Part shown: piece by piece, positions 27,048-36,446 of the stretch | How the letters are laid out: each line of letters opens with the position of its first letter | Position numbering within the stretch: the stretch's first letter is position 1 | Origin: RGIG3002 sp045546775 | Lineage (GTDB): Bacteria; Bacillota; Clostridia; Lachnospirales; Lachnospiraceae | Direction of reading: 5' to 3' | DNA: 64,000 nucleotides | NCBI GenBank assembly: GCA_045546775.1 | Contig: JAZQDM010000088.1 | Location: 9,807-73,806, forward strand | Notes under the pieces: model-generated | Seen by the model: only the letters and a program-made list of their open reading frames with translations | The model's database searches: none | Told to the model about the DNA's origin: nothing | Made by a program: the position numbers and the translations under genes

Positions 27048-27284
27048 ATGCGAAAAAATAATTGGGCATGTTTCCTTTTAATTTTAGCAGGCATTGTAAT
27101 TGGTGGATTTGTCGGAAGTCTTTTTCCGGCCAGCTGGTTAAATTATGGACAAACTTTTGGATTATCCAGTCCGGTTGTCCTTGATTTAGGTATTCTGTGC
27201 ATTACCTTTGCACTGACTATCAAAATTACAATTGCAAGTATTTTGGGTATTGTGATCGCTTTGGTTATTTATCGCTTTATATAA
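27048..27284 (+). CDS. Small membrane protein, DUF4321 family
   Basis: A 78-residue protein with two hydrophobic helices (about 7-27 and 48-77) separated by a short loop containing SLFPASWLNYGQTFGL. This matches the clostridial DUF4321 family, which lies in front of radC/mreB in many Clostridia. The ATG at 27048 follows ACGGAGGAG; a longer frame from 27012 would lack a ribosome-binding site. Position suggests an envelope or elongation accessory role, but nothing is known. Confidence 0.85.
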   Translation: MRKNNWACFLLILAGIVIGGFVGSLFPASWLNYGQTFGLSSPVVLDLGILCITFALTIKITIASILGIVIALVIYRFI

Positions 27285-27332
27285 GGATTTTCAGATACTT
27301 TTTTTGCCCGGAGAGTGTAGAAAGAGGTATCG

Positions 27333-28025
27333 ATGAAAAAGGAAACCCAAAAAAAACAAACACAAGAATTACCTTATGAAAAATTTATGAAATATGGTCC
27401 GGAAAGCTTATCAGAAGCAGAACTTTTGGCAATTATATTAAGGATTGGCACAAAGGACTGCAGCCCCGTAGAACTGGGCAAACAGATACTAAATCTAGCA
27501 AGTTCCCCACACAAAGGACTGCTTGGCTTGTATCACATTTCCGTAAAGGAATTGCAACAAATACGCGGCATAGGCGAGGTAAAGGCCATAAAGATTAAAT
27601 GTATTGCAGAACTTTCCATGCGTATGGCAAAAGCAAAAAATGAACCTCTGATGAAATTTGACAGACCACAGACGGTTGCCGACTATTTCATGGAGCAGTT
27701 ACGCCACGAAGAGCAGGAAAAAGTTGTGCTATTATGTTTGGATAACAAAGCACAGATGATTTCGCAATCCATTCTTACAGTAGGCACCGTCAATGCCTCT
27801 CTTATTTCACCAAGAGAAGTATTTCGACAAGCATTAAAAATGCAAGCTGTTTACATTATGATTTTGCACAATCATCCAAGTGGTGATCCAAAACCAAGCA
27901 AACAGGATTTAGACATTACAACACGCCTCATTAAAACTGGCGAAATGATTGATATTCCATTGCTTGACCACATTATTATCGGCGATAAACGCTACACAAG
28001 TTTAAAAGAATCAGGTTTTCTATAG
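27333..28025 (+). CDS. radC: RadC family protein (JAB/MPN domain)
   Basis: A 230-residue member of the RadC/DUF2466 family. The N-terminal ~90 residues hold helix-hairpin-helix segments (SLSEAELLAIILRIG, ...QQIRGIGEVKAIKIK), and the C-terminal JAMM-like domain has the metal site E...HNHPSGDPKPSKQDLD. Historically named for DNA repair, but that role is not supported for E. coli RadC; the gene sits at the head of mre operons in many Firmicutes. The ATG at 27333 follows GAAAGAGG. Confidence 0.93.
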   Translation: MKKETQKKQTQELPYEKFMKYGPESLSEAELLAIILRIGTKDCSPVELGKQILNLASSPHKGLLGLYHISVKELQQIRGIGEVKAIKIKCIAELSMRMAKAKNEPLMKFDRPQTVADYFMEQLRHEEQEKVVLLCLDNKAQMISQSILTVGTVNASLISPREVFRQALKMQAVYIMILHNHPSGDPKPSKQDLDITTRLIKTGEMIDIPLLDHIIIGDKRYTSLKESGFL

Positions 28026-28040
28026 AAAGGGGTTGTCGTT

Positions 28041-29051
28041 TTGGCAAACAACGTATTTGGCATCGACCTTGGTACCAACAACATTAAAATTTACAGTAGG
28101 GCAGAAGACCATATTTTTGTGGAAAAAAATATGATTGCCATCGAAAACAAAAAGAATTTATTTGCATATGGTGATTCCGCTTTTGAAATGTATGAGAAAG
28201 CACCAGGAAATATTCATATTTCTTATCCGCTTTCCAATGGTGTTATTGCGGATATCAAAAATATGGAAACGCTTATCAAATATTTTATTAATGATATTAC
28301 AAAAGGTAATAACAAACCGGCTGAGTTTTATGTTGCAGTGCCTACCGATGTGACAGAAGTAGAAAAAAGAGCTTTTTATGACTTAATCAAGGATTCCGGC
28401 TTGAAATCCAAAAAGATTATGGTTGTAGAAAAAGCCGTTGCAGACGGACTCGGACTTGATATTGATGTCAAAAATTCTCAAGGTGTTCTCGTTGTCAATG
28501 TCGGTTATGACACAACGGAAATTTCCATTTTATCTCTAGGCGGCATTGTATTAAGCAAATTAATCAAAACCGGTGGATTAAAATTTGATGATGCTATCCG
28601 AAATGCGATTCGTCGTGAATACAGTTTGATTATCGGCGGTAAAACAGCGGAAAATGTAAAAATGAGCCTTCGTTCTTTGGAGAAGGAGGGTAAAGGCGCA
28701 CTTGTTTATGGCCGCGATATTGTTACCGGATTGCCGGTTGAAAAAGAAATTCCAACGAAATTGGTAGATGATGCAATGAAAGAACATTTCACATCCATCA
28801 TTGATAATATTAAAGTTATTTTGGAGCGAACTCCTCCGGAACTTGCTGCCGATATTTATCGTCATGGTATTTATCTCACCGGTGGTGCCTCCCAGGTGAA
28901 TCATTTTGCACAGCTTGTAAGTAACGGAACAGGGCTGAAAGTAAACGTAGCAGAAGATCCGATTACAAGTGTTGCTATGGGACTCTCAAAAATTATAAAA
29001 GACGATAATTATAAATCAGTAGCTTATGCAATTGAAGGGATGAGTAAATAA
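28041..29051 (+). CDS. mreB: Rod-shape-determining actin homologue MreB
   Basis: Actin-like ATPase forming membrane-associated filaments that orient the elongation machinery. The 336-residue product contains the phosphate-1 loop GIDLGTNN (residues 7-14), the connect/phosphate-2 region NVGYDTTEIS and adenosine loop LTGGASQV. Start is TTG at 28041 behind GAAAGGGG. The stop TAA shares its last base with the mreC ATG. mreC, mreD and PBP2 follow in order, the standard elongasome operon. Confidence 0.96.
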   Translation: MANNVFGIDLGTNNIKIYSRAEDHIFVEKNMIAIENKKNLFAYGDSAFEMYEKAPGNIHISYPLSNGVIADIKNMETLIKYFINDITKGNNKPAEFYVAVPTDVTEVEKRAFYDLIKDSGLKSKKIMVVEKAVADGLGLDIDVKNSQGVLVVNVGYDTTEISILSLGGIVLSKLIKTGGLKFDDAIRNAIRREYSLIIGGKTAENVKMSLRSLEKEGKGALVYGRDIVTGLPVEKEIPTKLVDDAMKEHFTSIIDNIKVILERTPPELAADIYRHGIYLTGGASQVNHFAQLVSNGTGLKVNVAEDPITSVAMGLSKIIKDDNYKSVAYAIEGMSK

Positions 29052-29920
29052 TGAGTCCAATCGTAAAAAAAAGAGGAGAAAAATTTACTTTACCGAGTAA
29101 ATATCTCCTTTTTATTTTAACAGTTGTTTGCCTTTTTTTAATGGTATTGACTTTCAACACAAATTTGTTTAATGGTGTGTTCGGACGGATTGTTGGTTAT
29201 GTTGTAGTGCCTTTTCAAAAAGGAATCAGCTCCGTCGGAAGCTGGTTAAACGACCGTTCCGATGAATTGTCCGAAATTCAGGATTTAATTGAAGAAAATG
29301 AAAAACTGAAAGCACAAATCGACCAGCTTACTATCGATATTACCGGTTTACAACAGGACAAATATGAATTAAACAATTTAAGAGAGTTGTATCAACTCGA
29401 CGCACAATATGACGAATATAATAAAATCGGAGCAAGAATTATAGCAAGGGATGCCGGAAACTGGTATGCCTCTTTTGTGATTGACAAAGGCACCGATGAT
29501 GGTATTAAAAAAAATATGAATGTTATGGCAGGTTCCGGTCTCGTTGGTATTGTTGTTGATGTAGGCCCCAACTGGGCAAAAGTTACATCCATCATTGCCG
29601 ACAATTCAAATGTCAGTGGCAAAGTGTTGTCAACGGCGGATAATTTGATTGTTTCCGGTAATTTGGAATTAATGGCAAACGGTGTCATTTCCTTCAGCCA
29701 GCTGATTGATTCCGAAAATCAAGTAGTCGAAGGGGATAAAGTTGTCACTTCATCCATTAGCGACAAATATTTACCCGGAATTTTAATCGGTTATATAAAA
29801 AATATCTCTGCCGATTCCAACAATTTGACAAAATCCGGGCAGTTAACACCGGCCGTTGATTTTGAACATTTGGAAGAAGTATTGGTTATTACGGAATTAA
29901 AACAACAAGTAGAAGAGTAA
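29051..29920 (+). CDS. mreC: Rod-shape-determining protein MreC
   Basis: Bitopic membrane protein of 289 residues that links MreB to PBP2 on the outside. A basic N-terminus, one membrane helix (about 19-38), a coiled coil (about 70-108, IQDLIEENEKLKAQIDQL) and the C-terminal double beta-barrel with MAGSGLVGIV are all present. It overlaps mreB by one base and lies 15 bases before mreD. Confidence 0.96.
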   Translation: MSPIVKKRGEKFTLPSKYLLFILTVVCLFLMVLTFNTNLFNGVFGRIVGYVVVPFQKGISSVGSWLNDRSDELSEIQDLIEENEKLKAQIDQLTIDITGLQQDKYELNNLRELYQLDAQYDEYNKIGARIIARDAGNWYASFVIDKGTDDGIKKNMNVMAGSGLVGIVVDVGPNWAKVTSIIADNSNVSGKVLSTADNLIVSGNLELMANGVISFSQLIDSENQVVEGDKVVTSSISDKYLPGILIGYIKNISADSNNLTKSGQLTPAVDFEHLEEVLVITELKQQVEE

Positions 29921-29935
29921 AGGAGTTCGCATCTT

Positions 29936-30454
29936 ATGAAACGCAATATTATAAGCATCCTTTTAATCCTTTTCTGTTTTCTTTTACAGTGTACTGTATT
30001 TAGGGCAATTGATTTTGGTGGGGTAGTTCCAAATCTTCTCATTGTTCTGACTGCAGCTTTTGGATTTATGCGTGGGGAGACAACCGGTGTGTTAATCGGC
30101 TTTTTTTGCGGACTTCTTACCGACATTTTTTTTGCAGATATTCTTGGTTTTTACGCCCTTGTATATATGTACATCGGATATATTAACGGAAAATTCAGCA
30201 GACAGTTTTATCCAGAAGATATAAAAATGCCGCTTTGTCTTATTGTAGGCAGTGATTTTTGTTACGGTATCGTCTGTTATGTTTTTATGTTTCTTTTACG
30301 TGGACGTTTTCAGTTTGGATATTATTTGCAACATATCATTTTACCCGAGATTGTTTATACAATACTTGTAACGATTGCTTTGTATCCTGTTATTTTGAAA
30401 ATTAACTATCGTTTGGAATCGAGCGAGAAAAGGAGTGCTAAAAAGTTTGTTTAA
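29936..30454 (+). CDS. mreD: Rod-shape-determining protein MreD
   Basis: Small polytopic membrane protein (172 residues, five to six helices) of the MreD family, acting with MreC and PBP2/RodA in cell elongation. GVLIGFFCGLLTDIFFADILGFYALVYMYIGYI matches the family core with its conserved Asp in the third helix. A good AAAGGAG precedes the ATG. Its end overlaps the probable start region of the PBP2 gene. Confidence 0.94.
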   Translation: MKRNIISILLILFCFLLQCTVFRAIDFGGVVPNLLIVLTAAFGFMRGETTGVLIGFFCGLLTDIFFADILGFYALVYMYIGYINGKFSRQFYPEDIKMPLCLIVGSDFCYGIVCYVFMFLLRGRFQFGYYLQHIILPEIVYTILVTIALYPVILKINYRLESSEKRSAKKFV

Positions 30455-33356
30455 GCAAATGAAAAACAATTTTTTTAATAATGTAAATTCCAGACTCGTT
30501 GTTATGACCGTTTTGTTTCTTGCACTCGGTGCCATGCTTATTTGGCGTGTTTTTGAACTCCAAATTGTCCGCGGTGAAGATTACTTAAACAATTTCGAGC
30601 TGACCATTCAAAAAGAGCGAATTGTTCCGGCAACACGCGGAAATATTTATGACAAAGACGGGGAACTGCTTGCTTATAATGAGCTTGCATATTCCGTTAC
30701 TTTTGAAGACGTTTTTGAATCCGGCAGCAAAAAGAATGCAAATATCAATGACACGTTGTATCGACTTATCAAAATGATTGAAAAGAATGGCGATACCATT
30801 ATTAATGATTTTGATATTATTATTGATAAGGACGGTTCCTATGCGTTTGCTGTAGAAGATGCAAAGCTTTTACGTTTTTTGGCCGATGTTTACGGACACA
30901 CAACGATAGATAAGCTGGAATACAGCGAAAAAACTGCAACTGCAGACGAAGTTGTGGCCTATCTTGCCGGAAAAAGCAAGTTTGGCATTGGCGGTTATGC
31001 CGACCCCAACGACAGCAAATCTTTTCAGGTTGGCTTAGGCTACACAAAAAGAGAACTTTTACAAATATTGACAATCCGTTATGCCATGAGTGCAAACAGT
31101 TATCAAAAATATATTGCCACAACGGTTGCAACAGACGTCAGTGAAGAAACCGTAGCTGTAATTATGGAAAACAGCGATAGCTTAGATGGTGTTGCTATTG
31201 CCGAAGATACCGTTCGCAAATATGTGGATAGTGAATATTTTTGTCATATTATCGGCTATACCGGTAAAGTATCTTCCACGGAACTTGCTTCCTTACAACA
31301 ACAGGATTTGGAAAACGCGACAAACCCGGATGCAGAAGTGGGTCCCCACAATTACACGCAGTCCGATATTGTCGGAAAATCCGGTATTGAAGCTTATATG
31401 GAGCTTACGTTACAAGGCGTCAAAGGCAGCGAAACCGTTTATGTTGACAACCTTGGAAAAGTAATCGAAACAAGCAGTTATGTAGAGTCCGTAGCCGGAA
31501 ACGATGTGTATTTAACTCTGGACAAAGAATTACAGATTGCCGCTTATGATATTCTTGAGCAAAAAATCGCAGGTATTCTCATCAATCAGATTGCCAACAT
31601 CAAAGAATTTGACGCAACCGAAAACACAAAGAGTATTAATATCAAAATACCAATTTACGACGTTTATGTAGCTCTTTTTGAAAACAACGTAATTGATATT
31701 GGACATTTTAGTTCCGAAAATGCCGGCAATCTTGAAAAAGACATTGCCCAAAGATTTGACACATACAAAGAAAAAGTTTTGACAACCCTGTATACAGAGA
31801 TGACAGAAACGGCAACTCCGTATGAAAAACTTCCTCTGGAATATCAGGTTTATCAAAGTTATATTACTTCCATGCTGAGCGAAAACGGCATAATTTTAGA
31901 CAGTGAAGTAGACAAAACCGCACCTACGTACGTAGCTTTTCGTATTGATGAAACGATCAGCTTTAAAGAATATATCGAATACGCCATTTCCCAAAATTGG
32001 ATTGATGTTTCAAAACTGAATTTGGCAGGGCAGTACTCCGATTCTACAGAAGTATATCAAAAAATTGTGGAATATATTGTTGACAATATTAACAACAATT
32101 CCGAATTTTCCAAAAAAATATACAAATATATGATCAAGGGCGATAAAATTACCGGACGTGAAGTATGTATTTTACTTTGCGAACAAGGCGTGATTGATGT
32201 CAGTGCGCAAGAAGAAGACCAGTTGTATCGCGGAGCAATTACCCCGTACAATTTTCTCATCGAACGCATTCGTAACTTAGATATTACACCGGCGCAACTG
32301 GCATTAGACCCGTATTCCGGTTCTATGGTAATCACAGATGTGGACACCGGGAAAGTACTGGCTCTCGTATCTTATCCGGGATACGACAACAATCGCCTTG
32401 CCAACGGAGTAGATGCAGATTATTATGCTCAGTTGCTTGACGACCAGGCAACACCGCTTTTAAATTATGCGACACAACAAAAAACCGCACCAGGTTCCAC
32501 CTTTAAGATGGTTTCTGCCTCTGCCGGTCTGATGGAAAACGTTGTTGACCGTAATGATTATATACTTTGTACCGGTCTTTTTGATAAAATTACGCCGAAT
32601 GCACGATGTTGGGTTTATCCATCCAGCCACGGCAACTTAAACGTCGTCGGAGGTATTAAGCATTCTTGTAATAACTATTTTTATGAAGTTGGTTATCGAT
32701 TAAGCACCATGTCGGATGGATCCTATAATACGGAAAAAGGATTAAACACACTTGGTAAATATACAAGTCTTTTCGGTTTATCCGAACTTTCCGGCGTAGA
32801 AATCGAAGAATCGGAACCGCAAGTTTCCAATCAAGACCCGGTTCGAACTGCTATCGGACAAGGTAATAGCGGTTATACAACTGTCGGTCTTGCGCGATAT
32901 GTTACAGCAGTCGCAAACCGTGGAACGTGTTATAATCTAACATTAATAGACCACGTCACGGACCGAAACAATAATATTTTGTATGAAAATGCTGCCGAAA
33001 TCCGTAACGAGATTGAAATGCCTGATGAATATTGGAATGCAATTCATACCGGTATGCGGGAAGTTGTTGTCTCAAAACCCTATTTTTCAGAAGTTGCCGT
33101 CGAAGTTGCCGGCAAAACAGGAACTGCGGAGGAGAAAAAAGGACGTGCAAACCATGCTTTATTTGTAAGTTTTGCTCCTTATGATAACCCTGAAATCGCC
33201 ATAGCAACCCGTATTGCATATGGTTACACTTCCGATTATGCTGCACAGACAACAAAAGAAGTCATTCAATACTATTACGGAAGCGCCCAGGAACAGGAAG
33301 AGATTTTAGGCGGATCTGCTATGGAATTGGAAGCCGTAAGCGGTGGTGGCGACTAA
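30447..33356 (+). CDS. mrdA: Penicillin-binding protein 2 (elongation transpeptidase), with large insertion
   Basis: Class B PBP that cross-links peptidoglycan with RodA during elongation. A membrane helix lies near residues 20-42, then the pedestal domain (ATRGNIYDKDGELLAYN) and the transpeptidase domain with SxxK (PGSTFKM, catalytic Ser about 684), SCN (KHSCNN) and KTG (AGKTGTAEEKKG). At ~969 residues it is far longer than the ~630 of E. coli PBP2, because an acidic, mostly helical stretch of about 200 residues (roughly 370-610) is inserted ahead of the transpeptidase core. Likely start is TTG 30447, with AGGAG at 30431-30435; GTG 30435 overlaps that site. Confidence 0.93.
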   Translation: MFKQMKNNFFNNVNSRLVVMTVLFLALGAMLIWRVFELQIVRGEDYLNNFELTIQKERIVPATRGNIYDKDGELLAYNELAYSVTFEDVFESGSKKNANINDTLYRLIKMIEKNGDTIINDFDIIIDKDGSYAFAVEDAKLLRFLADVYGHTTIDKLEYSEKTATADEVVAYLAGKSKFGIGGYADPNDSKSFQVGLGYTKRELLQILTIRYAMSANSYQKYIATTVATDVSEETVAVIMENSDSLDGVAIAEDTVRKYVDSEYFCHIIGYTGKVSSTELASLQQQDLENATNPDAEVGPHNYTQSDIVGKSGIEAYMELTLQGVKGSETVYVDNLGKVIETSSYVESVAGNDVYLTLDKELQIAAYDILEQKIAGILINQIANIKEFDATENTKSINIKIPIYDVYVALFENNVIDIGHFSSENAGNLEKDIAQRFDTYKEKVLTTLYTEMTETATPYEKLPLEYQVYQSYITSMLSENGIILDSEVDKTAPTYVAFRIDETISFKEYIEYAISQNWIDVSKLNLAGQYSDSTEVYQKIVEYIVDNINNNSEFSKKIYKYMIKGDKITGREVCILLCEQGVIDVSAQEEDQLYRGAITPYNFLIERIRNLDITPAQLALDPYSGSMVITDVDTGKVLALVSYPGYDNNRLANGVDADYYAQLLDDQATPLLNYATQQKTAPGSTFKMVSASAGLMENVVDRNDYILCTGLFDKITPNARCWVYPSSHGNLNVVGGIKHSCNNYFYEVGYRLSTMSDGSYNTEKGLNTLGKYTSLFGLSELSGVEIEESEPQVSNQDPVRTAIGQGNSGYTTVGLARYVTAVANRGTCYNLTLIDHVTDRNNNILYENAAEIRNEIEMPDEYWNAIHTGMREVVVSKPYFSEVAVEVAGKTGTAEEKKGRANHALFVSFAPYDNPEIAIATRIAYGYTSDYAAQTTKEVIQYYYGSAQEQEEILGGSAMELEAVSGGGD

Positions 33357-33390
33357 GCCATATTTCGTTATAATCGAAAGGAGATTATTC

Positions 33391-34065
33391 ATGCGTGATG
33401 CAGTTATCATAAAAAGTTTTCAAAACGGTATTTCTATTAATTTAGCCGATAAAGTTCCTTTTGACGAACTGTTGAAAGAAATTGGATACAAATTTAAAGA
33501 GACAAGCAAATTTTTTGGAAATGCAAAGATGGCACTCTCTATTGAAGGAAGGTTCGTGACTGAGGAAGAAGAGTACGCCATACTGGAAGCCATTCAACAA
33601 AATTCAAAAGTCGAAATTGTATGTATTGTCGGTAAAGATGAAGAAAAGAACAAAGAAATGTATTATGCAATGCAGGAAGCAAAAGGATTCGACAATACAC
33701 AATGCAACGGACAGTTTTATAAAGGGACTTTAAAAAACAGTCAGGTTTTAGAAACCGAATCCAGCATTGTCGTAATTGGGGATGTGCATGCTGGTTCTGC
33801 GATTATTTCCACTAAAGATATTATTATTCTCGGCAGTTTATACGGACAAGCATATGCCGGCGGAAGCGGCGATCCGGATCACTTTATTGTAGCGCTTGAA
33901 ATGGCACCGGAAAAATTAAAAATCGGTGATTTCAAATATAAACCAAAATCAAACAAAAGCAAATGGGGCGTTAAGCCAAAAGTACAGCCGAAAATTGCTT
34001 ACGTCGAAGACGGAAAAGTAGTTTTAGAACCGATTACAAAAGAATTACTGGATGTTTTGTATTAA
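33391..34065 (+). CDS. minC: Septum site-determining protein MinC
   Basis: FtsZ-polymerisation inhibitor of 224 residues. The N-terminal domain (1-~100) is the FtsZ-binding part; the C-terminal beta-helix has the typical G.V..GS.I.S..DIIILGSLYGQAYAG repeats that bind MinD. The ATG at 33391 follows GAAAGGAG. First of a minC-minD-minE run, so the Min oscillator type with MinE is encoded, rather than only MinCD with DivIVA. Confidence 0.95.
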   Translation: MRDAVIIKSFQNGISINLADKVPFDELLKEIGYKFKETSKFFGNAKMALSIEGRFVTEEEEYAILEAIQQNSKVEIVCIVGKDEEKNKEMYYAMQEAKGFDNTQCNGQFYKGTLKNSQVLETESSIVVIGDVHAGSAIISTKDIIILGSLYGQAYAGGSGDPDHFIVALEMAPEKLKIGDFKYKPKSNKSKWGVKPKVQPKIAYVEDGKVVLEPITKELLDVLY

Positions 34066-34138
34066 CAAGCATTTCAGGGGACGAAAATTAATTCATTATT
34101 TTTAGAAGACAAATGGTCTTGAAATGGAGGAAAAAGAA

Positions 34139-34930
34139 ATGAGTGAAGTAATTGTCGTCACATCGGGAAAAGGCGGTGTTGGTAAAACAACCACCAGCGC
34201 AAACGTTGGAACAGGTCTTGCAGCAATGGGCAAGAAAGTCGTGTTGATTGACACAGACATCGGACTTAGAAATCTTGACGTTGTCATGGGTCTGGAAAAC
34301 AGAATTGTCTACAATCTTGTAGACGTTGTAGAAGGAAATTGCCGTGTAAAACAGGCTCTTATACGTGACAAGCGTCATCCAAGCCTATACTTACTGCCTT
34401 CTGCACAAACCAAAGACAAATCAGCAGTTCGAGAAGACCAAATGATTAAAATGATTGACCAATTGAGACAACATTTTGATTACATAATTCTCGATTGTCC
34501 CGCCGGAATTGAACAAGGCTTCAAAAATGCCATTGCCGGTGCCGACAGAGCACTTGTAGTGACAACTCCTGAAGTCTCCGCTATAAGGGATGCTGACAGA
34601 ATTATCGGTCTGTTGGAAGCAAATGATTTTACAAAAATCGACTTAATCATTAACCGTCTTCGTGTTGATATGGTCAGAAGAGGGGACATGATGTCTTCTG
34701 CAGACGTTGTTGACATTTTATCCATACCACTTATCGGCATTGTGCCGGATGATGAAAATGTAGTAATTGCCACAAATCAAGGCGAACCGTTGGTTGGCAA
34801 TGCTACACTTGCCGGGAAAGCTTATCAAAATATTTGTTCCCGTGTTCTTGGGGAAGAAATTCCTTTTATGGAGTTTGAAAAAAGCATTTCCTTTTGGACA
34901 AAAGTAACCGGAATTTTTCACAAAAACTAA
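34139..34930 (+). CDS. minD: Septum site-determining ATPase MinD
   Basis: ParA/MinD-family ATPase (263 residues) that recruits MinC to the membrane and is displaced by MinE. The deviant Walker A KGGVGKTTTSAN (about 11-22), DTDIGLRNLD switch I and DCPAGIEQGF switch II are intact, and the C-terminal amphipathic helix carries FWTKVTGIF. Starts at ATG 34139, served by TGGAGG at 34125-34130; an upstream in-frame ATG overlaps that site. Confidence 0.97.
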   Translation: MSEVIVVTSGKGGVGKTTTSANVGTGLAAMGKKVVLIDTDIGLRNLDVVMGLENRIVYNLVDVVEGNCRVKQALIRDKRHPSLYLLPSAQTKDKSAVREDQMIKMIDQLRQHFDYIILDCPAGIEQGFKNAIAGADRALVVTTPEVSAIRDADRIIGLLEANDFTKIDLIINRLRVDMVRRGDMMSSADVVDILSIPLIGIVPDDENVVIATNQGEPLVGNATLAGKAYQNICSRVLGEEIPFMEFEKSISFWTKVTGIFHKN

Positions 34931-34951
34931 AAGTGGGATGGAGGCCGAAAA

Positions 34952-35218
34952 ATGATCATAAGCAGATTTTTTTATAAAAAAAGTTCAAGACAAATTGCAA
35001 AAGACCGATTAAAAATTTTATTGATTTCCGACAGAGTTAACTGTTCGCCGGAAATGATGGAAATGATAAAAACGGATATTGCCAAAGTGATTTCCAAATA
35101 CATGAAAATCGACACCAAAAGCATGGAAATACAAATTACAAAAACCGGCAACAAAGGGCGTGCATTAAAAAATCCATCCCTTTGTGCAAATATCCCGATT
35201 CTGGATTTAAAACAATAG
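34952..35218 (+). CDS. minE: Cell division topological specificity factor MinE
   Basis: 88-residue MinE that stimulates MinD ATPase and drives pole-to-pole oscillation. The N-terminal FFYKKSSRQIAKDRLKILLISDR helix contains the anti-MinCD region, and VISKYMKID...MEIQI.. forms the dimerisation sheet. Preceded by GGATGGAGG. It is followed by an intercistronic hairpin and rodA. Confidence 0.94.
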   Translation: MIISRFFYKKSSRQIAKDRLKILLISDRVNCSPEMMEMIKTDIAKVISKYMKIDTKSMEIQITKTGNKGRALKNPSLCANIPILDLKQ

Positions 35219-35229
35219 CATCAGAATTC

Positions 35230-35272
35230 ATGTGGCACAAGATTTTGCCGCACACATTTTCTTGTGCTACAT
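35230..35272 (+). other. Intercistronic stem-loop between minE and rodA
   Basis: A thirteen-pair stem, with one G-U pair, is formed by 35230-35242 (A, then TGTGGCACAAGA) and 35260-35272 (TCTTGTGCTACA, then T), with a 17-base loop. No T tract follows, and the rodA ribosome-binding site AGGAGG starts eight bases further on. It may be an RNA processing or stability site, or a regulatory hairpin controlling rodA. Confidence 0.6.
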
Positions 35273-35293
35273 ATACTTAGGAGGTTCTTCACT

Positions 35294-36424
35294 GTGCATA
35301 GACAATATCGCCTACGTGATTTTGATATAAAACTTGTTTTAATGATACTTGCATTAAACACTATAGGTGTCCTTGCTGTCGGAAGTGCACAGGAGGCCTT
35401 ACAATCCAAGCAGCTTGTTGGTATGATTGCAGGTATTTTTATTATGATTGCAATCAGTCTTTTTGACTACAACGTATTATTGAAACTAAATTGGCTCATG
35501 TATGCCGGAAATATGGTTTTGCTCCTTGCCGTAAAATTTTTTGGGAAAGCAGCCGGTGGTGCACAACGTTGGCTAAATATATTCGGATTTCAATTTCAGC
35601 CTTCCGAAACTGCTAAAATCATATTGATTTTATTTTTTGCACAGTTTATTATGGTAAATAAGGAACGTATCAATAATTTCAAATTTATTTTGTTATGCGT
35701 TGGCTTATTATTACCGCCTCTATTATTGATTTATACACAACCGGATATGTCCACCAGTATCATGGTGATTTTAATCTTTTGTGTCATTATGTTTGTAGGC
35801 GGTATCAGTTACAAATTGGTATTAACTGTTTTGGCAATCGCAATTCCGCTTGTAGCAATTGCATTTTTCCTAATTTTGCAGCCGGTAGAGTCCAACATTC
35901 TCATTCAAAACGGTATGGTAGAAGAATACCATCGTTTACGTGTGTTGGCATGGTTGCATCCGGAGGACTATGCAACAAGTATTGCATACCAACAGATGAA
36001 TTCGATGATTGCAGTAGGTTCCGGCCAGCTTTTGGGAAAAGGCTACCAGACAAATGTAATCAGTTCTGTTAAAAACGGCAACTTCATTTCCGAACCGCAA
36101 ACGGACTTCATATTTGCTGTTATCGGCGAAGAATTTGGATTCCTTGGCTGTTGTATTGTAATTGGTCTTTTGATTGGTATTGCTATAGAATGTATTATGA
36201 TTGCGCGGAAATCAAAAAATCTTTCCGGCGTTATTATTGCAACCGGTATGGCAGCACTCATAGGTCTTCAAGGCACTATGAACATATCCGTCGCCACCGG
36301 ATTATTGCCAAATACAGGGATTCCGTTACCACTTGTAAGTTATGGACTGACATCGTTATTAAGCGCCTATATCGGGATGGGCTTTGTTCTAAATGTACGA
36401 CTATCCCAAGGCAGAAAATATTAG
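35294..36424 (+). CDS. rodA: RodA/FtsW/SpoVE-family peptidoglycan polymerase
   Basis: SEDS-family glycosyltransferase with about ten membrane helices, 376 residues, polymerising lipid II. GAQRWLNIFGFQFQPSETAKI (about 84-104), TQPDMSTSI and the C-terminal PNTGIPLPLVSYGLTSLLSAYIGMG are the diagnostic blocks, including the catalytic-loop Asp in TQPD. The location after mreBCD-PBP2-minCDE favours RodA rather than FtsW or SpoVE. The start is GTG at 35294, with AGGAGG at 35280-35285; a longer frame from 35264 would span that site. Confidence 0.92.
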   Translation: MHRQYRLRDFDIKLVLMILALNTIGVLAVGSAQEALQSKQLVGMIAGIFIMIAISLFDYNVLLKLNWLMYAGNMVLLLAVKFFGKAAGGAQRWLNIFGFQFQPSETAKIILILFFAQFIMVNKERINNFKFILLCVGLLLPPLLLIYTQPDMSTSIMVILIFCVIMFVGGISYKLVLTVLAIAIPLVAIAFFLILQPVESNILIQNGMVEEYHRLRVLAWLHPEDYATSIAYQQMNSMIAVGSGQLLGKGYQTNVISSVKNGNFISEPQTDFIFAVIGEEFGFLGCCIVIGLLIGIAIECIMIARKSKNLSGVIIATGMAALIGLQGTMNISVATGLLPNTGIPLPLVSYGLTSLLSAYIGMGFVLNVRLSQGRKY

Positions 36425-36446
36425 TGAGAGAAGAGGGTGCGAAACT

